Part shown: piece after piece, positions 1 to 6,061 of the stretch
Layout: each line of letters starts with the position of its first letter
Numbering within the stretch: position 1 is the stretch's first letter
Origin: an uncultured Lachnospiraceae bacterium
GTDB lineage: Bacteria; Bacillota; Clostridia; Lachnospirales; Lachnospiraceae
Assembly (NCBI GenBank): GCA_905193085.1
Contig: CAJJNI010000140.1
Span: 1 to 6,703, forward strand
Length of the DNA: 6,703 nucleotides
Direction of reading: 5' to 3'
Program-made: the position numbers and the translations under genes
The notes under the pieces: generated by a model
What the model saw: the letters and a program-made list of their open reading frames with translations, nothing else
The model's database searches: none
Told to the model about the DNA's origin: nothing

Positions 1-593
1 GGACGATAATAGTCAAAATATGGCTTAGCTCTCTCTAATGCATTTTCTTCATCAGGCTTGATATCCTTATTCATATGTCCGTCGTAGGAAGACTGTGAAG
101 GGAACCATACAAGCTTGCTTCCTTCGCCCTTTGTCACACCGCCTCTTTTTAAAAGAGCATTCCACTGACCGTCTGTCATCTTGGAACGTTTAACAAGTCT
201 CCACAGATGTCCATTTCCATCAAATATACCTTCACCTGTAATCGCAATATTTTCCTGTCCATTTGCATGAATAGGTGAAACTGTACGGATTCTGTCTTCG
301 CCTTCATAAGATGTTTTAATAAGTGGATATTCTTCTTGATTATGTGAAAACAGCACAAAAGCACCGTTTTCAGTATGTAAATTAACATTTGAAAGTAATT
401 CTACAGGTCCTGTAAGCCATATTCCGGCAGGTACATTAACAGTACCGCCACCTGCTTCATTTGCAGCCTTAATGGCATCATTGAATGCTTTAGTATTAGA
501 CACCTGTCCACCTTCAACTGCTCCAAATTCTGTAATATCAAACTTTTTATCAGGAAAAACCGGAAGTTCAACCTTAGGATAATTGGTATTCAT
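1..593 (-). CDS. GH28 polygalacturonase-type glycosidase, N-terminal part (truncated by window edge)
   Basis: Minus-strand reading frame open from an ATG at 593 to the left edge; 197 whole codons and two bases of the next are visible. Residues 18-82 carry the family's usual N-terminal pattern: FDITEFGAV, an NTKAFNDAIKAA helix, a GGGTVNVPAG turn, then WLTGPVEL and NVNLH, the first coils of the parallel beta-helix. Next come the ITGEGIFDGNG coil (118-128) and a WRLVKRSKMTDGQW segment (131-144) typical of bacterial GH28 proteins. The fragment ends in AKPYFDYYRP. The catalytic NTD, DD, GHG and RIK motifs would lie beyond the edge, so activity cannot be judged. GH28 enzymes hydrolyse alpha-1,4-galacturonosyl or related pectin bonds by inversion. 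The first 20 residues (MNTNYPKVELPV...) are polar with no hydrophobic core, so no signal peptide: a cytoplasmic enzyme is inferred. An AGAGAGG ribosome site at 602-608, 8 bases upstream, supports the start. Third gene of the operon. Confidence 0.9.
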   Translation of the reverse strand, partial: MNTNYPKVELPVFPDKKFDITEFGAVEGGQVSNTKAFNDAIKAANEAGGGTVNVPAGIWLTGPVELLSNVNLHTENGAFVLFSHNQEEYPLIKTSYEGEDRIRTVSPIHANGQENIAITGEGIFDGNGHLWRLVKRSKMTDGQWNALLKRGGVTKGEGSKLVWFPSQSSYDGHMNKDIKPDEENALERAKPYFDYYR

Positions 594-611
594 AAAATAA
601 ACCTCTCTTTT

Positions 612-2690
612 CTATTTTTCTAACATGAAATGTAAATTACTGCTCATTACCTGTGCGGTAATCCATGATGGATTCCATACCTGATTTCCGCCTCTCCAGT
701 TATGCATATGACGGATAACATCATTTCGTGCCTGGAAATAGTTGGTATGATAATAATGCTCGCCCTGTTCACCTATAACAGAGAAACCCCATTCACCTGG
801 TTTTGTACACACACCATATGTAAGAGCCGCACATATGTTCTGACCCATTTCTTCAAATTTCTTATTACCGCTGTTCTTTCCAAAAGCATACATTTCGTAT
901 GATGGGAAGAATACATCAAGATGGTGATTCTGCACTGAAACTCCCGGCCAGCCTGTTGTCTTAAAATTCATTTTTGCACATGCTGTATCTTTTGCAAATC
1001 CTGTTTCCCAGAAAAATACAAATGTAAGTATCCAGTCACCTGAAATTTCTGCCCATGTCTTAAACTGTTCTTCACCTGTCAGGCGGTAAATTTCTGCTGC
1101 TGCCTCAAAGAAATAAAGACCTGCTTCTTTGTCCTCACATTTTGCGTCCATTGTAGCTCTTGCAAATGGAATATCAAATGTCTTCATATGTAAATCTGCA
1201 TAGATTGCATACTTTTCCTTAGCATAATCAAGATAAGACTTATCATCAAAATATTCTGAAGCTTTGGCAAGCGCAAGTACGCAAGGCATTCCTGCCGCAT
1301 TTTTGACAGCATCTTTAATTGTACCGTCAAGCTCCCAGCCAAGCGGATATATTTTATCTTCTGTCTGGAATTTATCATTCATAAAGAATGCACATGCATC
1401 TTTGACTGCTTTCTCCCATTCTGCTGGCACTTCTTTGTTATGCTTTCTTAAAAGTGTCATTACATCTATTAAATCAGATACACTCTCACCTTCTATACGG
1501 GACGCCAAAGCAGCTTCCGGATTCTTCCAGACACCTCTCCATTCTTTCTTCTCGATAAGATAATATCCGTAAAAAAGCCCCGGATAATCTTTGTGCTGAC
1601 CGTTCTTTACGAAGAAATCAACTATATCATATGCTCTCTCAAAAGACTCTGTATCACCTTTTTCAAAAGCAAGTGCCATTTCACACCAGGCAAGTTTAAT
1701 TGTCTGACCTGTCCAGCCATAAAGAAAATATTCAGGTCTTCCTGACACATTGCCAAATGAATTTGCTGCACCAAATGTCATATATCCACAGCAGTCATCA
1801 TCTTTGTAGTAACGGCTGTCGAGAACATTTTTCTTATAATCTACCATTTCTTTATATGTATGGAGTCTTGTTGTCTGTGGCTTTAACTTATTATAACCGA
1901 GTGCGATAATATCTCTGAATCCTTTTCCCTGCTCTGTATCGCCAAAGCTGATTGCAAATTTCTTGGAAACACTCTCGCCTGAGCGGATATAACGATATCC
2001 TTTAAGCCATGACATCGGAACATTTCTTCCGCCATACACAACATCTTTGTAACCGTTAAACATAAGTGGTCCACTCAAAGCTACCATTGACTCGCCCTGT
2101 TCTTCTTTTACAATTCCAAGTGACCAGTATTCTCTTTCATCTCCGGTAACAACCTGTGGATACAAAAACAATGTCATGAAATAAAATTTATCATCAATCT
2201 GCCACTCGTCATTTACAGCAGTAACAGGAAGTCTGTGTTCTTCAACGATTATTCCGCCACCGGCCTCTTCTCCGATATGCGGAACAATTTTTCCCGGAAC
2301 TGCAGACGGATTGTCATTGTAAATCATGTTAGGAAGTGTAAACTTATTTTTTCCATTATCAGTCATTGGAATAGAAATATTACCGGCAAAATCTGCAATT
2401 TCCTCATCACTGATGTTAGTAAATACTACTAAAGATTCTAATGCATCTTCACTCTTTGAAAATGTAATCTTTGCTTCAATAGGGAAAGCTTTGTATGTTA
2501 TACTTACATGTTCCTCATTTTCCTCAGTATTTACATGTTCCCAGTCAGTCTCTTCTAACTGAAAGGGTCTTGTAAGAGAATAACCGATGAGTTTAGATAC
2601 TTTTTCTTTCTTAATAACGACATCTGATACTTTAAATGTCATTTCTTCATTTATTATCTCAACTGTCTGTGTGCCAAAATCAAAAATCAT
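612..2690 (-). CDS. Unassigned 692-aa protein, probable (alpha/alpha)-barrel carbohydrate-active enzyme
   Basis: I cannot assign this protein to a named family. About the first 270 residues are rich in short alternating beta-type segments (for example SLVVFTNIS at 86-94, FYFMTLFLYPQVV at 169-181, KKFAISFG at 243-250), resembling the beta-sandwich that precedes a catalytic barrel in many glycosidases. From about 295 to 690 it is mainly helical with aromatic turns: YFLYGWTGQT (321-330), ERAYDIVDFFVKNG (351-364), EAGLYFFEAAAEIYRLTGE (522-540), GWPGVSVQNHHLD (580-592) and RGGNQVWNPSWI (666-677). Alternating helices with conserved Trp, His and Asp in loops fit the six-hairpin glycosidase-like fold. 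There is no signal peptide or membrane segment, so it is probably cytoplasmic. It sits between CE8 and GH28 genes, which implies a substrate among pectin fragments. Glycosidase, lyase or epimerase activity cannot be told apart from sequence alone. The start is set by GGAG six bases before the ATG. Confidence 0.72.
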   Translation of the reverse strand: MIFDFGTQTVEIINEEMTFKVSDVVIKKEKVSKLIGYSLTRPFQLEETDWEHVNTEENEEHVSITYKAFPIEAKITFSKSEDALESLVVFTNISDEEIADFAGNISIPMTDNGKNKFTLPNMIYNDNPSAVPGKIVPHIGEEAGGGIIVEEHRLPVTAVNDEWQIDDKFYFMTLFLYPQVVTGDEREYWSLGIVKEEQGESMVALSGPLMFNGYKDVVYGGRNVPMSWLKGYRYIRSGESVSKKFAISFGDTEQGKGFRDIIALGYNKLKPQTTRLHTYKEMVDYKKNVLDSRYYKDDDCCGYMTFGAANSFGNVSGRPEYFLYGWTGQTIKLAWCEMALAFEKGDTESFERAYDIVDFFVKNGQHKDYPGLFYGYYLIEKKEWRGVWKNPEAALASRIEGESVSDLIDVMTLLRKHNKEVPAEWEKAVKDACAFFMNDKFQTEDKIYPLGWELDGTIKDAVKNAAGMPCVLALAKASEYFDDKSYLDYAKEKYAIYADLHMKTFDIPFARATMDAKCEDKEAGLYFFEAAAEIYRLTGEEQFKTWAEISGDWILTFVFFWETGFAKDTACAKMNFKTTGWPGVSVQNHHLDVFFPSYEMYAFGKNSGNKKFEEMGQNICAALTYGVCTKPGEWGFSVIGEQGEHYYHTNYFQARNDVIRHMHNWRGGNQVWNPSWITAQVMSSNLHFMLEK

Positions 2691-2702
2691 TTTTTTCTCC
2701 TA
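2688..2702 (-). promoter_or_regulatory. Stop codon overlapping the ribosome binding site of the next gene
   Basis: On the minus strand the TAG stop of the pectin methylesterase gene runs directly into GGAG (2700-2697); the G of the stop is the first G of the site. The ATG of the 692-residue protein follows six bases later. Ribosomes finishing the first gene would sit on the initiation site of the second, so translational coupling is inferred and the start at 2690 is well supported. Confidence 0.7.
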
Positions 2703-3650
2703 TTCCCAGCCAAGCACTCTTTCTTTGGTGCATAATGCTGCTTCTTCGTCAGAAAGAATTTTTCTTCTCTCATGCTCTGCCACACCTTCACCTGTGCAGC
2801 CATATTCATAAAGTCTCGCATTCTTAGATAAAAAGCCGCCCATCTGCTCTTTCCAGCCTTCTGTTCTAATCTGATTACTAAGCTCACAGTTCTTAAATAC
2901 ACAGCAGCTGTCTGCTAACGGGTCTGAACCCGGGTGCCACGGTCTTCCAAGAAATACGCTCTGTGGTCCAAAGTTTCCTGTAGTCTTGCAATTCAGGAAC
3001 AAAAAACCATATTTCTGTGCAGCCGGTGTACTCGGCGCAGTAATATATGCGCGTTTTCCCTCGTTGGCTTCGTCCGGATTAAATGAATATAATTCGCAGT
3101 CCTCAAATACAGCTCTTGCACCGCCAAAAATATAATCTACATCACCCTGTATGTAACAGTCTTTGTAATACTGTGTACCATCTTTGGCATAAAGTGTATC
3201 CTGTCCACCAATAAATCTACAGTTGTAAAATTCTATATGTTCACCGGAAGCATACAACGCTACTGCCTGTCTTCCTCCGCTGCCGCTTCCATCATAACTG
3301 TTTTCAAATGTTATATTCTCAGCCCTGAAATAGTTAGCATAGACAAACACACTCGCACTTCTGAATGTTCCTCTTGGGTCACCATTTTCCATCAGCCCGC
3401 CATTATGGTTGTAAAAAGTAATTTTAGTATCGGAAGGTTTGTCCCCTTCACCCTTTAAAACAATATATCTCTTATCACCGCTTACAGTTACAATTTCCTG
3501 ATAAACTCCCGGCTTAATGTGTATAATTGTTGTTGTACTGTTATGTACCGGAACAGCATCTACTGCCTCCATAACTGTTTTATAATCAGCACTTCCGTCT
3601 GCTGCAACAAAAATATGGCATGTATGTGGCAACTCGCCCATATTCTGCAT
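2700..3650 (-). CDS. Pectin methylesterase (carbohydrate esterase family 8)
   Basis: Hydrolyses methyl esters of polygalacturonate, releasing methanol and exposing acid groups for polygalacturonases or lyases. The 316 residues match the length of a bare CE8 catalytic domain. Signature elements are all visible: FVAADGSADYKTVMEAVDAVP at the start (14-34), IKPGVYQE (45-52), GGRQAVAL with Q128, GGQDTLY with Q150 and the acid D151, GDVDYIFGGA with the nucleophile D172, and LGRPW with R236 and W238. The Q150 to D172 spacing of 22 equals that in the Erwinia enzyme, as I recall it. The family's catalytic set is therefore complete. There is no signal peptide: the sequence begins MQNMGELPHTCHIFVAADG, straight into the first strand, so a cytoplasmic enzyme acting on imported methylated oligogalacturonides is inferred. 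GGAGGT (3664-3659), 8 bases before the ATG, fixes the start; Met4 is a weaker alternative. First gene of the operon, directly after the promoter at 3690-3718. Confidence 0.95.
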   Translation of the reverse strand: MQNMGELPHTCHIFVAADGSADYKTVMEAVDAVPVHNSTTTIIHIKPGVYQEIVTVSGDKRYIVLKGEGDKPSDTKITFYNHNGGLMENGDPRGTFRSASVFVYANYFRAENITFENSYDGSGSGGRQAVALYASGEHIEFYNCRFIGGQDTLYAKDGTQYYKDCYIQGDVDYIFGGARAVFEDCELYSFNPDEANEGKRAYITAPSTPAAQKYGFLFLNCKTTGNFGPQSVFLGRPWHPGSDPLADSCCVFKNCELSNQIRTEGWKEQMGGFLSKNARLYEYGCTGEGVAEHERRKILSDEEAALCTKERVLGWE

Positions 3651-3689
3651 ATTAGTCTACCTCCGTTTCAAAAAGCTATAGTCCATATT

Positions 3690-3718
3690 ATTGTATAAGA
3701 AAACGAACAAAATGTCCA
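3690..3718 (-). promoter_or_regulatory. Sigma-A type promoter of the pectin operon
   Basis: Read on the minus strand, TGGACA (3718-3713) and TACAAT (3695-3690) are separated by exactly 17 bases, each one mismatch from the vegetative consensus. Transcription would start near 3683, leaving an untranslated leader of about 30 bases that includes the GGAGGT site. The 93-base gap between the radical SAM stop and the CE8 start holds nothing else I can name: no convincing terminator hairpin for the upstream gene, so some readthrough is possible, and no clear operator. Confidence 0.65.
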
Positions 3719-3743
3719 GTGTTATTAAAATCTTTTATAAATA

Positions 3744-4643
3744 CTATATTTTTTGAATAGTATATGCACTGGCAATTGCTTTATTTAATGCATTAAGTAC
3801 CTTTTTCTTATCCATACTCCATAAAGGTGCTATGAGAAGTTTTTTATCACCATCACCCGTAAGCCTGTGGATTACTATGTCATCCGGAAGAATTTTAAGG
3901 CATTTAACTACAAGATTTATATACTGCTCCATTGTTAATGTTTCAAATTTTCCTGCTTCGTAGTCTTTTGCCAAATCCGTACCTTTTAAAACATGCAGTA
4001 ATTGAAGCTTTATCCCGCCTGCACCTGATTTTCCAACATAATCAACTGTCTTTAAGATATCTTCTTCTGTCTCATATGGCAGTCCCAAAATAACATGCAC
4101 GATTACTTCAATGTCCGCACATTTAAGTCTCTTTACTGCATCATCAAAAACAGATAACGCATATCCTCTTCTTATATATTGTGCACTGTTCTCATGAATT
4201 GTCTGCAGACCAAGTTCTACAAATATAGGTTTTATTTTGTTAAGCTTCTGCAAAAGTTCCAAAACTTCATCACCAATACAGTCCGGCCTTGTCGCTATCG
4301 AAAGTGCCACTATATCTTCCTGCATAATGCATTCCGTAAATATGCTCTCCAGATATTTTATTGGACCATATGTGTTAGAAAATGCCTGAAAATAAGCCAT
4401 ATATTTTCCGCCCTTATTCTTCTTCTCGATTCTTTTCTTTGCATTTTCCAACTGTTCTTTAACATTTTCCAGTGTTATTTTCTGTGCAAACTCTCCCGAA
4501 CCTCCTTCACTGCAAAAAATACACCCTCTTGTATCTATCGTACCGTCACGATTAGGGCATGTGAGACCCGCATCAAGTGCTATTTTATACACCTTAGTCC
4601 CAAATCTGTCTCTCATATATTTATTAAATGAATAATATTCCAT
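3744..4643 (-). CDS. TIGR01212-type radical SAM protein (YhcC/YtqA-like)
   Basis: Radical SAM iron-sulfur protein of 299 residues. The cluster-binding cysteines are C29, C41 and C44, in the pattern C-x11-C-x2-C (TCPNRDG...GCIFC) that is typical of this family rather than the common CxxxCxxC. Other family marks are YFQAFSNTYG (84-93), SIATRPDCI (115-123), ELGLQTIH (143-150), the VHVILGLPYET segment (182-192), KLQLLHVLKGTDL (212-224) and RLTGDG...LLIAPLWS (260-276). The reaction is not known to me; relatives are E. coli YhcC and B. subtilis YtqA, and the fold groups with Elp3-like radical SAM enzymes, so an RNA or cofactor modification role is only a guess. It is in the cytoplasm and has no obvious link to pectin. 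The ATG at 4643 has only a weak, distant AAGG (about 13 bases upstream), but the protein begins EYYSFNKYMRDRFGTKVYKIALDAG, the usual start for the family, so I keep this start. Confidence 0.9.
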   Translation of the reverse strand: MEYYSFNKYMRDRFGTKVYKIALDAGLTCPNRDGTIDTRGCIFCSEGGSGEFAQKITLENVKEQLENAKKRIEKKNKGGKYMAYFQAFSNTYGPIKYLESIFTECIMQEDIVALSIATRPDCIGDEVLELLQKLNKIKPIFVELGLQTIHENSAQYIRRGYALSVFDDAVKRLKCADIEVIVHVILGLPYETEEDILKTVDYVGKSGAGGIKLQLLHVLKGTDLAKDYEAGKFETLTMEQYINLVVKCLKILPDDIVIHRLTGDGDKKLLIAPLWSMDKKKVLNALNKAIASAYTIQKI

Positions 4644-4684
4644 GATTAAATATCTGCCTTTTCTAAATTTAATATTGTTGTTTA

Positions 4685-4740
4685 ATGATGCCCTACGGAT
4701 TGCTCCGTGCTTTGCACTCCCGCAATCCTTCCCGATAAGA
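4685..4740. repeat. Direct repeat, copy 1 (56 bases), solo left end of the palindromic element
   Basis: Matches 4771-4826 at 55 of 56 positions; the only difference is C at 4693 against T at 4779. It begins with ATGATGCC and contains a two-part hairpin: GGATTGC (4697-4703) pairs with GCAATCC (4722-4728), and inside it GTGC (4707-4710) pairs with GCAC (4714-4717) around a TTT loop. After 4740 the sequence diverges from copy 2: the 30 bases 4741-4770 carry only a short TCGGGA that can pair with TCCCGA at 4730-4735. It therefore looks like a truncated or decayed copy of the longer element. Confidence 0.93.
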
Positions 4741-4770
4741 ACAGCATATCACAACCTTTTTCGGGATTAA

Positions 4771-4826
4771 ATGATGCCTTACGGATTGCTCCGTGCTTTG
4801 CACTCCCGCAATCCTTCCCGATAAGA
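4771..4826. repeat. Direct repeat, copy 2 (56 bases), left part of the full element
   Basis: Second copy of the unit at 4685-4740, offset by 86 bases and 55 of 56 identical. The same hairpin is kept: GGATTGC (4783-4789) with GCAATCC (4808-4814), and GTGC (4793-4796) with GCAC (4800-4803). Its last ten bases, CCCGATAAGA at 4817-4826, are also the start of the left arm of the next hairpin, so this copy is continuous with the rest of the element, unlike copy 1. Confidence 0.93.
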
Positions 4827-4868
4827 GTATATCGTGAAGCTTTCGCTCCACGATATACTCTTATCGGG
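4817..4868. repeat. Long hairpin with perfect 20-bp stem
   Basis: Arm 4817-4836 is the exact reverse complement of 4849-4868, with a 12-base loop (4837-4848). Inside the loop AGC (4838-4840) can pair with GCT (4845-4847) after one A/C mismatch, leaving a TTTC-like tetraloop. There is no run of T on either side and both flanking genes are transcribed away from it, so it is not an ordinary terminator for either. Confidence 0.92.
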
Positions 4869-4870
4869 GC

Positions 4871-4933
4871 GGGTCTCAAAGTCATACAGTCTCTTCTGAG
4901 CAAGCTCAGCGAGACTGTATGACCTTGAGACCC
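4871..4933. repeat. 63-base near-perfect palindrome
   Basis: GGGTCTCAA (4871-4879) pairs with TTGAGACCC (4925-4933); after a single A/C mismatch (4880 and 4924), 13 bases at 4881-4893 pair exactly with 4911-4923. The tip holds a further small stem, CTGAG (4896-4900) with CTCAG (4905-4909). It could extrude as a cruciform or fold as RNA from either strand. It abuts the preceding hairpin with only two bases between them. Confidence 0.92.
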
Positions 4934-5052
4934 TGGCATCATGTAAATTATGGCATATTATTTTATTAATTACAATGACACAATAAAAAGAGTTTGTTTT
5001 GCAAAGTATTATCCACACAAAAATGGTTATATTATTTTAATAAATTACAGTA

Positions 5053-5080
5053 TTGATATTTTGTAATAATATGCTAAAAT
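5053..5080 (+). promoter_or_regulatory. Promoter of the AraC-family regulator gene
   Basis: TTGATA (5053-5058), a 16-base spacer and TAAAAT (5075-5080), the latter preceded by TG one base away (TGC before TAAAAT), an extended -10 element. The predicted start near 5087 gives a leader of about 26 bases that carries GGGGTGAT (5102-5109), a good ribosome site three bases before the ATG at 5113. The palindromic element lies wholly upstream of this promoter. Confidence 0.62.
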
Positions 5081-5112
5081 AGTTACTATTACATTAATTT
5101 TGGGGTGATTTT

Positions 5113-5985
5113 ATGATTTCAGAACAGACAGATTCTTTGATTCAATATTTCCATACTCCCTCAGAAGAATTTCTTAATTCGTCTATATATATTACATGGG
5201 CAGGACACCGCTACTGCGATGCAGAACATATGATTGGTCCAAGAGTGTTGGACACATACAAGCTGCTTTTTGTAATAAATGGTAAAGGTTATTTAAAACA
5301 GGGCGATAACCCGCTTATAACAATCAGTCAGGGCGATATAGTTATTCTTTTTCCAAAGGAGCGACATCATTATTATGCAGACCCGGAAGACCCGTGGGAA
5401 CTTATGTGGGTTTCTTTTAATGGCAGCATTTGTCCTACGCTTCTTAAGGAAGTCGGTTTGTCTCATGATAACTACATTTTAACAAATGCATTAACTCATT
5501 CAATCCAAAGAACTTTGCAGACGCTTATAAATTCTCTGGGTGATACAGATGATGTCGACAGATTATGTGCCACAGGACAGCTTTATATACTGTTTGCTTA
5601 TCTGCGTCAGATGAGTGAGAAAAAGAAGAGAAGACCTGAAATGACTAATGCCAACCAGGACCCTTGCGTATGGAAAGCAATCAGATTTATTGAGCAGAAC
5701 TTCTACCTTGATATCAATGTAGATATGCTCTGCAAACATGTGAATTACAGCCGCTCATATTTATCAAGAATATTTAAGACAGAGCTTAATATGTCGATAC
5801 CTGAATACACGAACATGGTCCGTATCCAGAATGCCAAAAGCCTTCTGACCGAAACTAACATGCCAATGCATGAAATTGCAACATCAATCGGAATACATGA
5901 CTCATTTTATTTTTCAAAACTCTTCAAGAAAATAACAGGAGAGACTCCAAGAGAATACAGAAAGAGTCATCAGATTAAAGATTAG
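5113..5985 (+). CDS. AraC family transcriptional regulator (cupin sensor plus double HTH)
   Basis: A 290-residue DNA-binding regulator of normal AraC-family length. Residues about 20-110 form the sugar-sensing cupin-like domain, seen from YKLLFVINGKGYLKQGD (49-65), the SQGDIVILFPKERHHYY turn (72-88) and WELMWVSFNG (95-104). Residues about 185-286 are the DNA-binding domain: first helix-turn-helix VDMLCKHVNYSRSYLSRIFK (203-222), the linking helix with NMVRIQNAKSLL, and the second helix-turn-helix ending in FYFSKLFKKITGETPREYRK (265-284), the usual family signature. It is cytoplasmic. Such proteins normally activate nearby sugar-use genes when the ligand binds; pectin fragments are the likely signal given the CE8, GH28 and CE12-type genes around it, but target and ligand are inferred. 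It is transcribed away from the radical SAM gene and converges on the esterase gene. GGGGTGAT just before the ATG supports the start; the promoter is at 5053-5080. Confidence 0.93.
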   Translation: MISEQTDSLIQYFHTPSEEFLNSSIYITWAGHRYCDAEHMIGPRVLDTYKLLFVINGKGYLKQGDNPLITISQGDIVILFPKERHHYYADPEDPWELMWVSFNGSICPTLLKEVGLSHDNYILTNALTHSIQRTLQTLINSLGDTDDVDRLCATGQLYILFAYLRQMSEKKKRRPEMTNANQDPCVWKAIRFIEQNFYLDINVDMLCKHVNYSRSYLSRIFKTELNMSIPEYTNMVRIQNAKSLLTETNMPMHEIATSIGIHDSFYFSKLFKKITGETPREYRKSHQIKD

Positions 5986-6013
5986 TCATAACTAACATAA
6001 TTTTATAAAAAAG

Positions 6014-6057
6014 CCGCACTGTAAATTTTAATTTAAATCTACAGTGCGGTTTTTATT
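6014..6057. terminator. Bidirectional intrinsic terminator between convergent genes
   Basis: CCGCACTGTA (6014-6023) pairs exactly with TACAGTGCGG (6040-6049); the stem can extend by four A-T pairs after one mismatch. On the plus strand it is followed by TTTTTATTTTA, and on the minus strand by a CTTTTTTATAAAA tail, so it suits both the AraC gene (stop at 5985) and the esterase gene (stop codon at 6062-6064, 13 bases from the stem). Confidence 0.92.
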
Positions 6058-6061
6058 TTAA

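Larger units (their letters stand above)
4767..4946. mobile_element. 180-bp palindromic element with terminal inverted repeats (MITE-like, non-coding)
   Basis: The ends TTAAATGATGCC (4767-4778) and GGCATCATGTAA (4935-4946) are inverted repeats matching at 11 of 12 positions. Between them are three hairpins in a row: the GGATTGC/GCAATCC hairpin (4783-4814), a perfect 20-bp stem (4817-4868) and a 63-base near-palindrome (4871-4933). There is no transposase gene and no plausible coding frame. I see no clear target-site duplication next to the ends. The organisation resembles miniature inverted-repeat elements or other dispersed intergenic palindromes of bacteria; mobility is inferred from the terminal repeats and the extra partial copy, not shown. 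I do not recognise it as a named family. Confidence 0.6.
4644..5112. other. Divergent intergenic region holding a palindromic repeat element and the araC promoter
   Basis: 469 bases without a supportable gene. About 4682-4946 is filled by repeats and hairpins and is visibly richer in G and C than the rest. The stretch 4947-5112 is very AT-rich and holds the promoter and ribosome site of the AraC gene. The reading frames crossing the repeats have no ribosome sites and translate only the palindromes. I could not find a clear promoter for the radical SAM gene in 4644-4770. Confidence 0.8.

Noticed and set aside
4179..4631. 150-codon plus-strand frame
   Set aside because: It is antisense to the radical SAM gene, rich in Cys, Phe and Ile as expected for a reverse frame, and the gene on the other strand has clear conserved motifs.
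4690..4730. REP element of the kind moved by RAYT transposases, because CTAC lies at the foot of the hairpin in copy 1
   Set aside because: Copy 2 has TTAC at this place, so the tetranucleotide is not conserved, and no such transposase is in the window.
4685..4826. Possible CRISPR array
   Set aside because: Only two copies of a 56-base unit with a 30-base gap, the unit is itself a hairpin, and there are no cas genes.
4817..4933. Bidirectional terminator
   Set aside because: Both flanking genes are transcribed away from the region, and neither stem is followed by a run of T.
4682..5018. Minus- and plus-strand open frames of 71 to 86 codons across the repeats
   Set aside because: They translate the two 56-base repeats and palindromes, have no ribosome binding site, overlap one another on both strands and have no recognisable domain.
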